DNA of 44,187 nt. It comes from SFJ001 sp045118955 (lineage in GTDB: Bacteria; Bacillota; Clostridia; Oscillospirales; Ruminococcaceae). The position numbers were made by a program, and so were the translations under genes. The stretch spans positions 1 through 44,187 of the forward strand of contig JBGVKB010000066.1 in the NCBI GenBank assembly GCA_045118955.1, in the 5' to 3' direction. How positions within the stretch are numbered: position 1 is the stretch's first letter; every line of letters starts with the position of its first letter. Shown here piece by piece: positions 17,720 to 27,000 of the stretch. Under the pieces are notes generated by a model that made no database searches, was not told the origin of the DNA, and was given only the letters and a program-made list of their open reading frames with translations.

Positions 17720-17757
17720 AAAAACCCCGCCCCTGCGTTTGCAGGGGCGGGGTTTTT
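17720..17757. terminator. Bidirectional terminator between the symporter and hydA
   Basis: AAAAA, then CCCCGCCCCTGC / GCAGGGGCGGGG with a GTTT loop, then TTTTT. A U-tract is available on either strand, so it ends both the rightward glycoside operon and the leftward hydrogenase operon. Confidence 0.93.
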
Positions 17758-17796
17758 CACGTTTCAGGCGTCACGCGGTGGAAAACCGCGGGCGGC

Positions 17797-19494
17797 TCAC
17801 TCCTGCGCGTCCTTCACATAGCTGACGTGCAGCAGGTGATGGCGCTCCTCGGGGGTGTACTCGTCCAGCAGGGTGACCACGGTGTGGTTGTACTCGGCGC
17901 GCTTGAAGGGGGCGCTGCGGTCGCTGCTGTACAGACCCTTGCGGCGGGCGTCCTTCTGAGCCTTCAGGCCGTGGGGCTGGCCGGCGCCGCCCACACAGCC
18001 GCCCTGACAGGTCATCACCTCGATCAGGTGGTAGAAGGCCTTGCCGGCCTCGATGTCCTTCAGCAGCTTCTGGGCGTTGATCAGGCCGTGTACCACGGCG
18101 ATCTTCAGCTCGGTGCCGTCCACGTTCAGCACGGCCTCGCGGATGTTCTCGTCGCCGCGCAGGGGGCTGAACTCAAGCTGGCGCAGGGAGTTCTTGGACT
18201 TGTCGGGCAGGCAGTGGCGGGCGACCGCCTCGGCCACGCCGCCGGTGCCGCCGTAGATGACCGCGGAGCCGCTGCCCAGACCGAAGGGGTAGTCGGCGCT
18301 CTCCATCTCCAGCTTGGGCAGCTGGATGCCGGATTCCTTGATCATCTTGATGAACTCCTGGGTGGTCAGCACGATGTCCACGTCCCGCTTGCCGTCGTGG
18401 GTGAACTCGGGGCGGTTGGCCTCCATCTTCTTGGCGGTGCAGGGCATGATGGCGATGTGGACGGTCTCGCGGGTGTCCTCGGGGTTCTGGCGGGCCTTGA
18501 CCAGCGCGGCGAACATCTGCATGGGGCTCTTGCAGCTGGAGATGTTGCGCAGGTACTTGGGATCCTCGTTCTCCAGGTACTTCACCCAGGCGGGGCAGCA
18601 GCTGGTGAACATGGGGAAGGGGCCGCCGGCCTTCACGCGGGCCAGGAACTCCTCGGACTCCTCGATGGTGGTCAGGTCGGCGCCGAAGGTGGTGTCGTAC
18701 ACCTCGTCCACGCCCATGTACTTCAGGGCGGTGACGAGCTGGTCCATCACGTTGGTGCCGGCGGGCAGGCCGAAGGCCTCGCCCACGGCCACGCGCACGG
18801 CGGGGGCGATCTGCACCACCACCCGCTTGTCGGGGCTGTGGATGGCACGCCACGCCGCGCCGATCTCATTGCGCACGGTGATGGCGCCGGTGGGGCACAC
18901 GGCGCTGCACTGGCCGCAGCTGATGCACTTGGTCTCGGCCAGAGTGCGGTTAAAGGCGGGCTGCACGCGCATATTGTAGCCGCGGTGGGCAAAGTCGATG
19001 ATGCCCATGCCGATGCTCTCCTCGCACACGCGCACACAGTCGCCGCACAGGATGCACTTGCTGGGGTCGCGCACCACAGCAAAGCCGGAATCGTCCAGCA
19101 CGGACTCCTCACGGCTGTCCTTGAAGCGCACCCGGCTCACGCCGAACTGCAGCGCCAGCTCCTGCAGGTGGCAGTTGCCGCTCTTCTCACAGGTGGTGCA
19201 GTTGCAGTTGTGGGAGGCCAGCATCAGCTCCAGGATCATCCGGCGGTGCTTCAGCAGGCGGGCGGTGTTGGTGCGGATCTTCATGCCGTCCCGGGGAGGC
19301 ATGGAGCAGGAGGTGTCGATCTTGCCCCGCTCGTCCTCCACCACGCACATACGGCAGGCGCCGTACACCGACAGGTCGGAGTAGTAGCAGAAGGTGGGCA
19401 TCTCGATGCCGGCCTTGCGGATGACGGACAGGACGTTGGGCTCCCCGTCAAAGGGGATGCGCTGCCCGTTTACATACATGATTCCTTTTGCCAT
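17797..19494 (-). CDS. hydA: [FeFe] hydrogenase catalytic subunit
   Basis: A 565-residue [FeFe] hydrogenase large subunit. It carries an N-terminal [2Fe-2S] site (C36, C47, C50, C63), the His-ligated [4Fe-4S] site (H95, C99, C102, C108), two ferredoxin-type [4Fe-4S] clusters (C147-C157 and C190-C200) and the H-cluster motifs TSCCPAW (C299 for proton transfer, C300), MPCTAKKME (C352) and EVMTCQGGCVGGAGQP (C496, C500). The last reads GGAGQP where GGGQP is usual. The ATG at 19494 is chosen over a GTG at 19503 because GAGGAGGAG lies 8 nt before it. With HydB and HydC it should form a cytoplasmic complex coupling NADH and ferredoxin oxidation to H2 evolution (bifurcation is inferred from subunit make-up). 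Confidence 0.95.
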   Translation of the reverse strand: MAKGIMYVNGQRIPFDGEPNVLSVIRKAGIEMPTFCYYSDLSVYGACRMCVVEDERGKIDTSCSMPPRDGMKIRTNTARLLKHRRMILELMLASHNCNCTTCEKSGNCHLQELALQFGVSRVRFKDSREESVLDDSGFAVVRDPSKCILCGDCVRVCEESIGMGIIDFAHRGYNMRVQPAFNRTLAETKCISCGQCSAVCPTGAITVRNEIGAAWRAIHSPDKRVVVQIAPAVRVAVGEAFGLPAGTNVMDQLVTALKYMGVDEVYDTTFGADLTTIEESEEFLARVKAGGPFPMFTSCCPAWVKYLENEDPKYLRNISSCKSPMQMFAALVKARQNPEDTRETVHIAIMPCTAKKMEANRPEFTHDGKRDVDIVLTTQEFIKMIKESGIQLPKLEMESADYPFGLGSGSAVIYGGTGGVAEAVARHCLPDKSKNSLRQLEFSPLRGDENIREAVLNVDGTELKIAVVHGLINAQKLLKDIEAGKAFYHLIEVMTCQGGCVGGAGQPHGLKAQKDARRKGLYSSDRSAPFKRAEYNHTVVTLLDEYTPEERHHLLHVSYVKDAQE

Positions 19495-19499
19495 AGCTC

Positions 19500-21395
19500 T
19501 CACTCCTCCTCAATGGCACCGAAGGGGCAGCTGCTCTTGCAGGCGCCGCACATGATGCAGGTGTCGGCGTCCACCACATGGGGCTTGCGCACCTCGCCGC
19601 TGATGGCCTCCACCGGGCACTGGCGCTTGCACTTGCCGCAGCCCTTGCACTTGTCGGGGTCGATGACCATCGCCTTCTTCTTGCCGTTGCAGTGGGGGCA
19701 GTGCTTGTCCACCACATGGGCCAGATACTCGTTGCGGAAATACTTCAGGGTGCTCTGCACCGGCTTGCAGGCCGACTGGCCCAGACCGCACAGGGCGGTC
19801 TCGCTGATGGTGCTGCTCAGCTCCTCCAGCAGATCCAGATCCTCCAGAGTGCCCTCGTTGTTCACGATGCGGGTCAGGATCTCCAGCATGCGGCGGGTGC
19901 CCTCACGGCAGGGCACGCACTTGCCGCAGCTCTCGTTCTGGGTGAAGTTCATGAAGAAGCGGGCCACCTCGACCATGCAGGTGTCCTCGTCCATGACCAC
20001 CAGACCGCCGGAGCCGATCATGGCGCCCACCTTCTTCAGGGAGTCAAAGTCCATGGGCATATCCAGATGCTCCTCGGTCAGACAGCCGCCGGAGGGGCCG
20101 CCGATCTGCACGGCCTTGAACTTCTTGCCGTTCGGGATGCCGCCGCCGATGTCAAAGATGACCTGGCGCAGGGTGCTGCCCATGGGCACCTCGATCAGGC
20201 CGGTGTTCACCACGTTGCCGGTCAGGGCAAAGGCCTTGGTGCCGGGGCTTTTCTCGGTGCCGATGGAGCGGAACCAGGCGGCGCCCTTGCGGATGATCAG
20301 GGGCACGGCGGAGAAGGTCTCCACGTTGTTCAGCACGGTGGGGCTGGCCCACAGGCCCTTCTCCACGGTGCGGGGGGGCTTGACGCGGGGCATACCGCGG
20401 TGGCCCTCCATGGAGGCGGTCAGGGCGGAGCCTTCGCCGCAGACGAACGCGCCCGCGCCGCGGTTCACATTCAGATGGAAGCAGAACTTGCTGCCCAGAT
20501 TGTTGTCGCCCAGCAGGCCGTACTCCTCGGCCTTGGCGATGGCGGCCTTCAGACGGTTGACCGCCAGAGGATACTCGGCGCGGACGTAGATGTAGCCCTC
20601 GTCGCTGCCGGCCGCCAGACCGGCGATCAGCATACCCTCAATGATGCTGTGGGGGTTGCCCTCCATGATGGAGCGGTCCATGAACGCGCCGGGGTCGCCC
20701 TCGTCGCCGTTGCACACAACGTACTTCTTGCCCGCGGGCTGCTTGCGCACGCTGTCCCACTTGTTGCCGGCGGGGAAGCCGCCGCCGCCGCGGCCGCGCA
20801 GGCCGCTGTCCAGGATCTCTTTGCAGATGGCCGCGTCGCTCATGGCGAACAGAGCCTTCTCCAGCGCCACATAACCGTCGCGGGCCAGGTACTCATCCAG
20901 ATCCTCTGCGTCGGTGGTGCCGCAGTTCTCCAGCACCACGCGGGTCTGCTTGTGGTAGAAGGGGATCTCCTCGTGCTTCGCGTAGGACACGCCGTCCAGC
21001 TGATAAAGCAGACGGGGGATGATCTCGCCGTTCATGATGGTCTTTTCGATGATCTCGTCGCAGTCCTCGGGGCGCACATGGGTGTACAGCAAGCCCTCAG
21101 GCTCGATCTGGAGCAGCGGGCCCATCTCGCAGAAGCCGTGGCAGCCGCTCTTCTTCAGGTGCAGCACGCCGTTCACGTTGGCGGCCATGGTCTCGTGCTC
21201 CTCGTCCATCAGGCTGACGGCGACGGTCAGGCCGCGCTTGGCGCACTGCTCCTTCATGTAGTCGTAAATTTTCAGGGAACCGCCGGCAATGCAGCCGGTG
21301 CCGGCGCAGATCAGGATCTGGCGCTGCATCCGGGCCATGGCCTGCTTGGCCTGCGCACGGCGGGTATCCAGCTGGTCGTGGGTCAGCTTAGCCAT
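19500..21395 (-). CDS. hydB: NADH-dependent hydrogenase subunit B (NuoF-like, FMN/NADH module)
   Basis: A 631-residue NuoF-type flavoprotein, the NADH-binding module of trimeric [FeFe] hydrogenases. It has an N-terminal thioredoxin-like [2Fe-2S] domain (C30, C35, C85, C89), the FMN/NADH core with GLRGRGGGGFPAG (199-210) and NGDEGDPGAFMDR, a [4Fe-4S] site (C490, C493, C496, C536), and a C-terminal two-cluster ferredoxin domain (C583-C593, C613-C623). This three-part layout is that of HydB rather than complex I NuoF. It overlaps hydC by 8 nt and ends 5 nt before the hydA start codon. Confidence 0.95.
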   Translation of the reverse strand: MAKLTHDQLDTRRAQAKQAMARMQRQILICAGTGCIAGGSLKIYDYMKEQCAKRGLTVAVSLMDEEHETMAANVNGVLHLKKSGCHGFCEMGPLLQIEPEGLLYTHVRPEDCDEIIEKTIMNGEIIPRLLYQLDGVSYAKHEEIPFYHKQTRVVLENCGTTDAEDLDEYLARDGYVALEKALFAMSDAAICKEILDSGLRGRGGGGFPAGNKWDSVRKQPAGKKYVVCNGDEGDPGAFMDRSIMEGNPHSIIEGMLIAGLAAGSDEGYIYVRAEYPLAVNRLKAAIAKAEEYGLLGDNNLGSKFCFHLNVNRGAGAFVCGEGSALTASMEGHRGMPRVKPPRTVEKGLWASPTVLNNVETFSAVPLIIRKGAAWFRSIGTEKSPGTKAFALTGNVVNTGLIEVPMGSTLRQVIFDIGGGIPNGKKFKAVQIGGPSGGCLTEEHLDMPMDFDSLKKVGAMIGSGGLVVMDEDTCMVEVARFFMNFTQNESCGKCVPCREGTRRMLEILTRIVNNEGTLEDLDLLEELSSTISETALCGLGQSACKPVQSTLKYFRNEYLAHVVDKHCPHCNGKKKAMVIDPDKCKGCGKCKRQCPVEAISGEVRKPHVVDADTCIMCGACKSSCPFGAIEEE

Positions 21396-21876
21396 TCTCC
21401 GCGTCCTCCTTTTCCAGCTGCTTGAGCAGCTCGATCATTGCCTCGGGGGTCATCTTGCTGTGGACCTGATCGTTCACGGTGACCACAGGAGCCAGACCGC
21501 AGGCGCCCAGACAGGCCACGGTCTCCAGAGTGAACAGGCCGTTGGCGCTGGTCTTCTGCTTGCCCTGCAGGCCCAGATGCTCGCGGATGGCGTTGTAGAT
21601 GGGCTGGGACTTGCGCACGTGGCAGGCGGTGCCGTCACAGACCTTGATGATGTACTTGCCCTTGGACTCCAGCGAGAAGTTCTCGTAGAAGGTGGCAACG
21701 CTGTACACTTTGGCGACGCCCACATTCAGCTTCTTCGCGATCAGCTCCAGCACCTCCGGGCTGAGGTACTTGAACTCAGCCTGAATGTCCTGCATGATGG
21801 CGATCAGATTGTGGCGCTCGCAGCCGTAGGAGTCGATGATGCTCTCAACGCGCTCCATGGAGATTCCTTTTGCCAT
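21388..21876 (-). CDS. hydC: NADH-dependent hydrogenase subunit C (NuoE-like [2Fe-2S] protein)
   Basis: A 162-residue NuoE/HydC thioredoxin-like [2Fe-2S] protein with ligands C80, C85, C122 and C126 (VCDGTACH and ACLGACG). It relays electrons near the FMN of HydB. It is the first gene of the operon. Two starts are possible: the ATG at 21876 behind GAGGTGAGG, or the ATG at 21858, for which AAAAGGA inside the first codons sits 6 nt upstream. The first 15 nt from 21876 are identical to those of hydA. Confidence 0.95.
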   Translation of the reverse strand: MAKGISMERVESIIDSYGCERHNLIAIMQDIQAEFKYLSPEVLELIAKKLNVGVAKVYSVATFYENFSLESKGKYIIKVCDGTACHVRKSQPIYNAIREHLGLQGKQKTSANGLFTLETVACLGACGLAPVVTVNDQVHSKMTPEAMIELLKQLEKEDAENG

Positions 21877-21989
21877 AATTTCCTCACCTCTAACACTTAT
21901 CGGCGCAGCAGCACCGCATCGCCTATGCAGCCTCGGGGGCGCTGCAAAAAAAGCACACTGCTCCGCCTTATCAAAACGGTATCCCTAGC

Positions 21990-22018
21990 ATTATAAGTTG
22001 TTAAATAATTATTGTAAA
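21990..22018 (-). promoter_or_regulatory. Promoter of the hydrogenase operon with an embedded Rex-like half-site
   Basis: On the minus strand TTTACA (plus 22013-22018), 17 bp and TATAAT (plus 21990-21995). The spacer contains TTAACAA (plus 21998-22004), an exact half of the clostridial Rex operator (TTGTTAA-N4-TTAACAA); the other half is degenerate. NADH/NAD+ control by Rex is plausible. The leader to hydC is about 107 nt and includes a GCAGC/GCTGC hairpin. Confidence 0.7.
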
Positions 22019-22095
22019 GATGTAATAAAAAAGAGAAGGTGAGCGGTGTTTGCCGAGGGAGGACAAAAATACGCCGCAAAACCGCCGAATGACGC

Positions 22096-22126
22096 GAAAA
22101 AACGCCCCTCCCGGCGGGAAAGGGCG
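22096..22126 (-). terminator. Terminator of the Nudix-ThrE operon
   Basis: On the minus strand CGCCCTTTCC / GGGAGGGGCG (two G-U pairs) is followed by six T residues. It lies about 90 nt downstream of the exporter's stop codon. Confidence 0.8.
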
Positions 22127-22214
22127 CTTGTGCGGCGAACGCGATAATTATGAGAAATTTTTGTGCATCGCGCTTTTTTGCACAGAAGCCGCTGGTTTTG
22201 TCTGCAAAGCGCGG

Positions 22215-23426
22215 TCAGCGGTGCAGCCGCTTGTACACATCCGCCAGCGCGGTAACGCACAGAATGCCTGCCGCGATGGATACGGCGTACAGCAGGGTGT
22301 ACACCCCCTGCGAGGCGAAAAAGTCCCACGCACCACCGATGGCGTAGCGCATGGTGCGATAGAGCGAGCCGCCCGGTACCATGGCGATGATGCCCACCAC
22401 CAAAAACACCGTCACCGGGCAGCGGCGCAACCGGGCCAGCACCTCGCACAGCAGGGTGACAGCCACGCTGGCCCAGAAAAAGGCGGTCAGCTCTCCCAGC
22501 GGTTTTTGCAGCGCCAACACCACGCCCCATGCAAAGGTGCCGCCTCCTGCCGCCAGCAGGAGGTTCTGTCCCCGTAGGTTGAACACGATGCCGAAGCCGA
22601 TGCAGCCCAAAAAGGCGGTGAGCAGGTAGATGAGCAGCGGGATGTCGCTGTGGACGGTGGTGCCTGCGGCGGTGTAGGCGAAGCCCCATGCGATGGCAAG
22701 GCTCAGCATCACCGACTCGCTGCACCGCAGCAGACCGGAGATGGTCTCGCCGCTGAACAGGTCGCGAATGGCGTTGGTGAGGGCGAAGCCGGGGATGAGC
22801 AGCATGATGCTGCCGATGCTGATGAAGGAGGGGTGTGCGTCCAGCCCCAGCAGCGGCGCCAGCCCCGCCAGCGCGCCGCCCAGCAGACTGGACAGGATGA
22901 TGGCGAAGTAGCCGTTGAGCTGCAGCCGGGTGAGCAGAGTGTCCAGCAGCTTCAGCACCGCGCCCACCCCGGCGGCCCACACCGCGTCGGTCAGGTTGCC
23001 GCCAAAGAACACCGCAAAGCTGCCGGCGGTCAGCGCCCAGCCCCCCATGGCGGCGGGCAGGCGGTAGCGGGGCAGTTTGTCGGCCTGCTCCAGCCGCCGC
23101 AGGAATTCCTCCGGCGGAATGGGGTCAGCGCACACCTGCCGGGACAGTTCGTTCAGCCCCCGCAGTGCCTCCAGATCCAGCCTGTGGTCGGTGATGCGGC
23201 GGGTCTGGGTCAGAGTACCCCAGTCGGGGGCGAAGGCGGTGACCACGATGCTGGTGGTGATGGTCAGCACGTCCACCCGGGTGGCACCGTAGGCGCGCAG
23301 CACCCGGCCGATGGTGTCCTCCACCCGGCTCACCTCGCCGCCGCAGATGAGGATCCGCTCTCCTAGGCTCAGGGCGGCGGTCATAATGTCCTGCGGTGCC
23401 CAGCCCCGCAGTTGGGTCGTTTCCAT
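22215..23426 (-). CDS. ThrE-type threonine/serine exporter family protein (fused halves)
   Basis: A 403-residue membrane protein joining the two halves that many Firmicutes encode separately. The N-terminal ThrE/DUF1212 half (about 1-250) has a cytoplasmic start with LGERILICGGEVSRVEDTI and GSIMLLIPGFALTNAIRDL. The C-terminal ThrE_2/DUF3815 half (about 255-400) has VGIIAMVPGGSLYRTM. About ten membrane helices are expected. The family exports threonine, serine or related small molecules. It lies 21 nt after the Nudix gene and is probably cotranscribed with it. Confidence 0.88.
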   Translation of the reverse strand: METTQLRGWAPQDIMTAALSLGERILICGGEVSRVEDTIGRVLRAYGATRVDVLTITTSIVVTAFAPDWGTLTQTRRITDHRLDLEALRGLNELSRQVCADPIPPEEFLRRLEQADKLPRYRLPAAMGGWALTAGSFAVFFGGNLTDAVWAAGVGAVLKLLDTLLTRLQLNGYFAIILSSLLGGALAGLAPLLGLDAHPSFISIGSIMLLIPGFALTNAIRDLFSGETISGLLRCSESVMLSLAIAWGFAYTAAGTTVHSDIPLLIYLLTAFLGCIGFGIVFNLRGQNLLLAAGGGTFAWGVVLALQKPLGELTAFFWASVAVTLLCEVLARLRRCPVTVFLVVGIIAMVPGGSLYRTMRYAIGGAWDFFASQGVYTLLYAVSIAAGILCVTALADVYKRLHR

Positions 23427-23447
23427 AGATGTCCCTCCGTGGGCGGC

Positions 23448-23846
23448 TCAGTGCCGCCCGTATCGCCGCCGCAGCTCGGCGAGGATGACCTCGTCCGCCG
23501 GGCAGAAGTCCAGCGCGTCCATCTCCTCCACCGTGACCCAGCGCAGGTCGTTGTGCTCCAGCGCCTTCGGCTCGCCGCAGGGCAGCGCCGCGTGGAACAG
23601 GGTCAGCCGCACGGTCAGGTCGGGGTATTCGTGCTCCACCTCCATGAATACCTCGCCCACCTGCACGGTCACGTCCAGCTCCTCGCGGCACTCCCGCACA
23701 AGGGCCTCGGGCAGGGTCTCGCCCGGCTCCACCTTGCCGCCCACAAATTCCCACAAAAGCCCCCGCGCCTTGTGGGCAGGACGCTGGCAGGCGAGAAACC
23801 GGTCGCCGCGCCAGATCAGGGCGGCCACCACCGGGGTGATGTTCAT
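23448..23846 (-). CDS. Nudix hydrolase, MutT/NTP pyrophosphohydrolase type
   Basis: A 132-residue Nudix protein. The box starts at G37 and runs GGKVEPGETLPEALV then RECREELDV, keeping the metal ligands E52, E55 and E56. The usual Gly near the box end is D58. LLWEFVGGKVEPGE is typical of the 8-oxo-dGTP cleaning MutT branch, so nucleotide-pool sanitation is likely. GGAGGA lies 7 nt before the ATG. Confidence 0.88.
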   Translation of the reverse strand: MNITPVVAALIWRGDRFLACQRPAHKARGLLWEFVGGKVEPGETLPEALVRECREELDVTVQVGEVFMEVEHEYPDLTVRLTLFHAALPCGEPKALEHNDLRWVTVEEMDALDFCPADEVILAELRRRYGRH

Positions 23847-23863
23847 GGCGTATTCCTCCGTTC

Positions 23864-23899
23864 GGGGGCGAAGCGCCCCGTGATGGGGTCATTATAACA
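23864..23899 (-). promoter_or_regulatory. Extended -10 promoter and leader hairpin of the Nudix-ThrE operon
   Basis: On the minus strand TGTTATAAT (plus 23891-23899) is an extended -10 without a clear -35. A GGGGCG/CGCCCC hairpin (about 23865-23880) falls at the start of the leader. Confidence 0.55.
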
Positions 23900-23968
23900 C
23901 AAAAGCCGCCGGTCCCGCAGGATGTTTTTCCGCCGTCCGATTTTTGTCGCTGTGGCTCGATTCCCGTT

Positions 23969-23996
23969 TTGAATCCTCGATAAAATATGGTATCAT
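23969..23996 (+). promoter_or_regulatory. Promoter of the STAND-HEPN gene pair
   Basis: TTGAAT (23969-23974), 16 bp and TATCAT (23991-23996) preceded by TGG (extended -10). An AT-rich region surrounds it. The leader to the ATG is about 42 nt. Confidence 0.65.
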
Positions 23997-24045
23997 CGGG
24001 GTAGACCAAATTTGAATGCGCCGACGGCGCGGAAAGGAAACGAAC

Positions 24046-27000
24046 ATGGCACTTACGCAAATGGAACTGATCTTTCTACAGGCACTTAAAAACGGGAGCA
24101 GGATCGAGGCCACACGGCTGGACGGCTCGACCGTGACCGCAACGGTCATGATGAACGACGGAACGACCCTCGCACTGATGTGCGACGACGGTTCCGTCCA
24201 GTTTCTGCGGTATGCAGACATCCAAAGCTACAGTCTGCCCTCCACAGTCACACAGGTGACCCGGGACGTGCAGACGGTACAAACGGTGCAGCAGACGGTA
24301 CAGCAGACTAAGCCTGTTGTCCCTCCCAAACCTCTGGCAAAGCCCGCTTTCTGGGCGGAACCGGAGAACCTCAAGCTGAGCGCCCCCGCCCTGAGAGAGT
24401 TGTACAATGAGCTGCCCTCCTCCCTGCGCAAGGAACTGCAGGGAGCCTTCGACAGCTTTATGGGCGGCGTGCGCAGCAGCGACCGGGGCAAGCAGGAGGA
24501 CGCTGCCCGGCGGATGCGGGGCATGCTGGCCCGGGATGAGGAGCTGAGCCGCCACGAGGGGGTGGCCCGTCTGGCGGGCCATCTGCTGGTGCGCAGCAAT
24601 CAGAACGCGGAGAAGGTGTTCGCCGAAGGCGGATGCCTGTTTGAGTGCGCCTGCTTTGAGTTCGGCAAGGACAAGGCGAAGGACGCCGCCCGCATGGGCG
24701 CGCTGGCCGCCGCCGCCCTGCGCCGCGGGCAGACCGAGGCACAGACCGATGTGCTGTTCACCCTGCTGGCCATCGCCTGCGATGAGACCGGCGACCTGAG
24801 CGTGCTGCCCTGGCTGGCGGAGAACGTGCTGCCCACCCGCCATCGGGATGACCTGATGAGCTGGCTGGCCGGCCGCAAGGGTGTGGACGCGCAGGGCACG
24901 GCGGCCGAGCGCGCCGCCGCGCTGGCTGCCGCCTGCCCCGGCGGGATGCTGGCCGCCGCCAAGGAGCTGGCGGGCGAGACGAACAGAATTCCCGTCCCGA
25001 ACGAGGACGACACCAGGCGGAGCGAGGTTCAGATCCCGCCCGCGGAGGAGCGCCATGCGGGTGAGGTCATCAAGACCAGCCGGGTGGGCGAGCGCGCCAC
25101 GGCGGTGGACGCAGACGGCCGGGAGTGGGTGTTCCCCTACGACGCGGTGACCGATGAGGCGCTGCGCAAGCGGCTGCTGGAGTCCAAGAGCGACCTGAGC
25201 GGCGAGCCCATTCTGGTGAGCTTCCTTGTGGAAAAGGACAAGGCTGTCAAGGTGGAGCTGGACGAGATGGAGAGGGGCACCCCCGCCGAGCAGCTCAAGA
25301 CGCTGCGCAAGCGGATGACCGACGGCAGCGACAGCCGCCGCTTCTGCCGGGCGCTGTGTGTGCTGGAGAAGCTGCTGGACGGCCCCATGGGCCGGGACGC
25401 GCTGGTGGATTACCTCCAGTACGCGCTGGCGCAGTACGGGCTGAGCAAGGATGAGGCGGTGCTGAAGCGGGCGGAGGCGCTGTACCTGCCCCGCGCCGCC
25501 CGCTACCCCAGCCACTGGGCGGATCGGCTGCACCTGGTGGAGCTGTACCGCAAGCTGGGCGACCCGGAGAAGGCCGCCGCCCTGATGAAGGAGATCCTGG
25601 ACAACTCGGCCAGCCTGACCCCCAAGCAGGAGACCAACCTGCTGGGCAGCCACGTTGCCATCCTGCGGGAGATCTATGCCGCCGCGCCCAAGCGGGCGGT
25701 GGTGGAGCGCATTTATGAGCAGAGCTGCCGCCGGGAGGCGGTCTACAACCGCAGCCTGATGCTGGAGCCGAGTTACCGGGTGCCGGTGAACTTCCGCGGC
25801 AGCAATCTGTACGATCTGGCCTGGTGTGAGTGCCTGCTGGGCAAGCCCGAGAAGGCGCGCCGGAATCTGGCGAAGATCCTCGAGCAGTACCCCGCCATGG
25901 AGAGCCAGATCGCCGAGCTGCAGGAGATGCTCCGTGAGGTGCAGCCTGCGCCGGCCCCTGCCCCCGCTGAGCCGGCCCCCGCTCCCGCCGAGCCGGAGCC
26001 TGTCCCCGCCCCGGTGCAGCCTGAGCCTGAGCCGCAGCCCGAGCCTGAACCGGAGCCTGTCCCCGCCCCTGCCGAGCCGCCCCGCGCCCGGCGGGAGGAG
26101 TCGGCCGCCCTGCCCTATCGGGACAACGAGGGCTGGCGCGCGCTGGAGCTGACTGAACAGCAGGCGGCGGACTGGGTCTTTGCCCACCCCGACCGTCTGG
26201 CCGCGCAGCTCGCCTATGTGCGCGTTTGTGCCGCCCTGAACCCCGCGATGGAGCCGCTGAGCCGTGCCTTCGCGCTGGCGGCAGACGACCCGGCGCAGCA
26301 GCAGGACTACAGCGTGAACAGCCTGCTGACCACGCTGGGCGACCTGAAGGCCGAGTACGCGGTGTTCAACTCGCTGGCCATGGCCGCCGCCGCCCTGCGG
26401 TGCGCCTTCACCACCCGCGCCGCCGAGGACGACTACAGTCTGGGCGTGATGCGGGACAGCATCGACGCCTTCCGGGAGCTGCCCGCCCTGCAGAGCGCCT
26501 TTGACCGGATGCTGACCTTCTGCCAGAACAACGAGGCCAGTCTGGACGATGTGGCTGCCTACCGGGGCGAGGTGGGCGGCGAGAGCATGGAGCCGCTGCT
26601 GGCCCGTGCCGCTTCTCTCTATCAGGAGTACATCCTCACCCAGCCCCGGGACGACGGCGGCTCCAAGCGGGTGTTCCTGACCCGCTGCGTGGCCTACAGC
26701 AAGGAGGGCTGGCTGGGCTGCGCGCTGGGCCGGGTGCAGGAGAACACCCCCGCCGCCCGCGCCGCGCTGGAGGCCGACCGGGCGGAGTTCGCCCGCCGCT
26801 TCATCCTCACCGGCAAGCCGGTGGAGCCGGACTTCCTGAGTCAGGCCAAGCTGGAGAGCTTCATGGACGACTGCTGGGACGAGGCGGGCCGCGGCCTGCC
26901 CGGCGCCAGCATGAGCGAGCGGCTCACCGGCAGCCGCCGCAACAACATCCGCACCATCCTGCGCAATATGCTGCAGACCATCGCCGAGTGGTACCGGCTG

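Noticed and set aside
17827..20589. A 920-codon plus-strand frame opposite hydA and hydB
   Set aside because: The minus-strand genes carry complete cysteine motifs of a hydrogenase. The plus-strand frame is a GC shadow without family features.
17797..21876. Complex I (nuoE/F/G) rather than hydrogenase
   Set aside because: The third subunit has all three H-cluster motifs and the second has the extra N- and C-terminal iron-sulfur domains of HydB; no other nuo genes are present.
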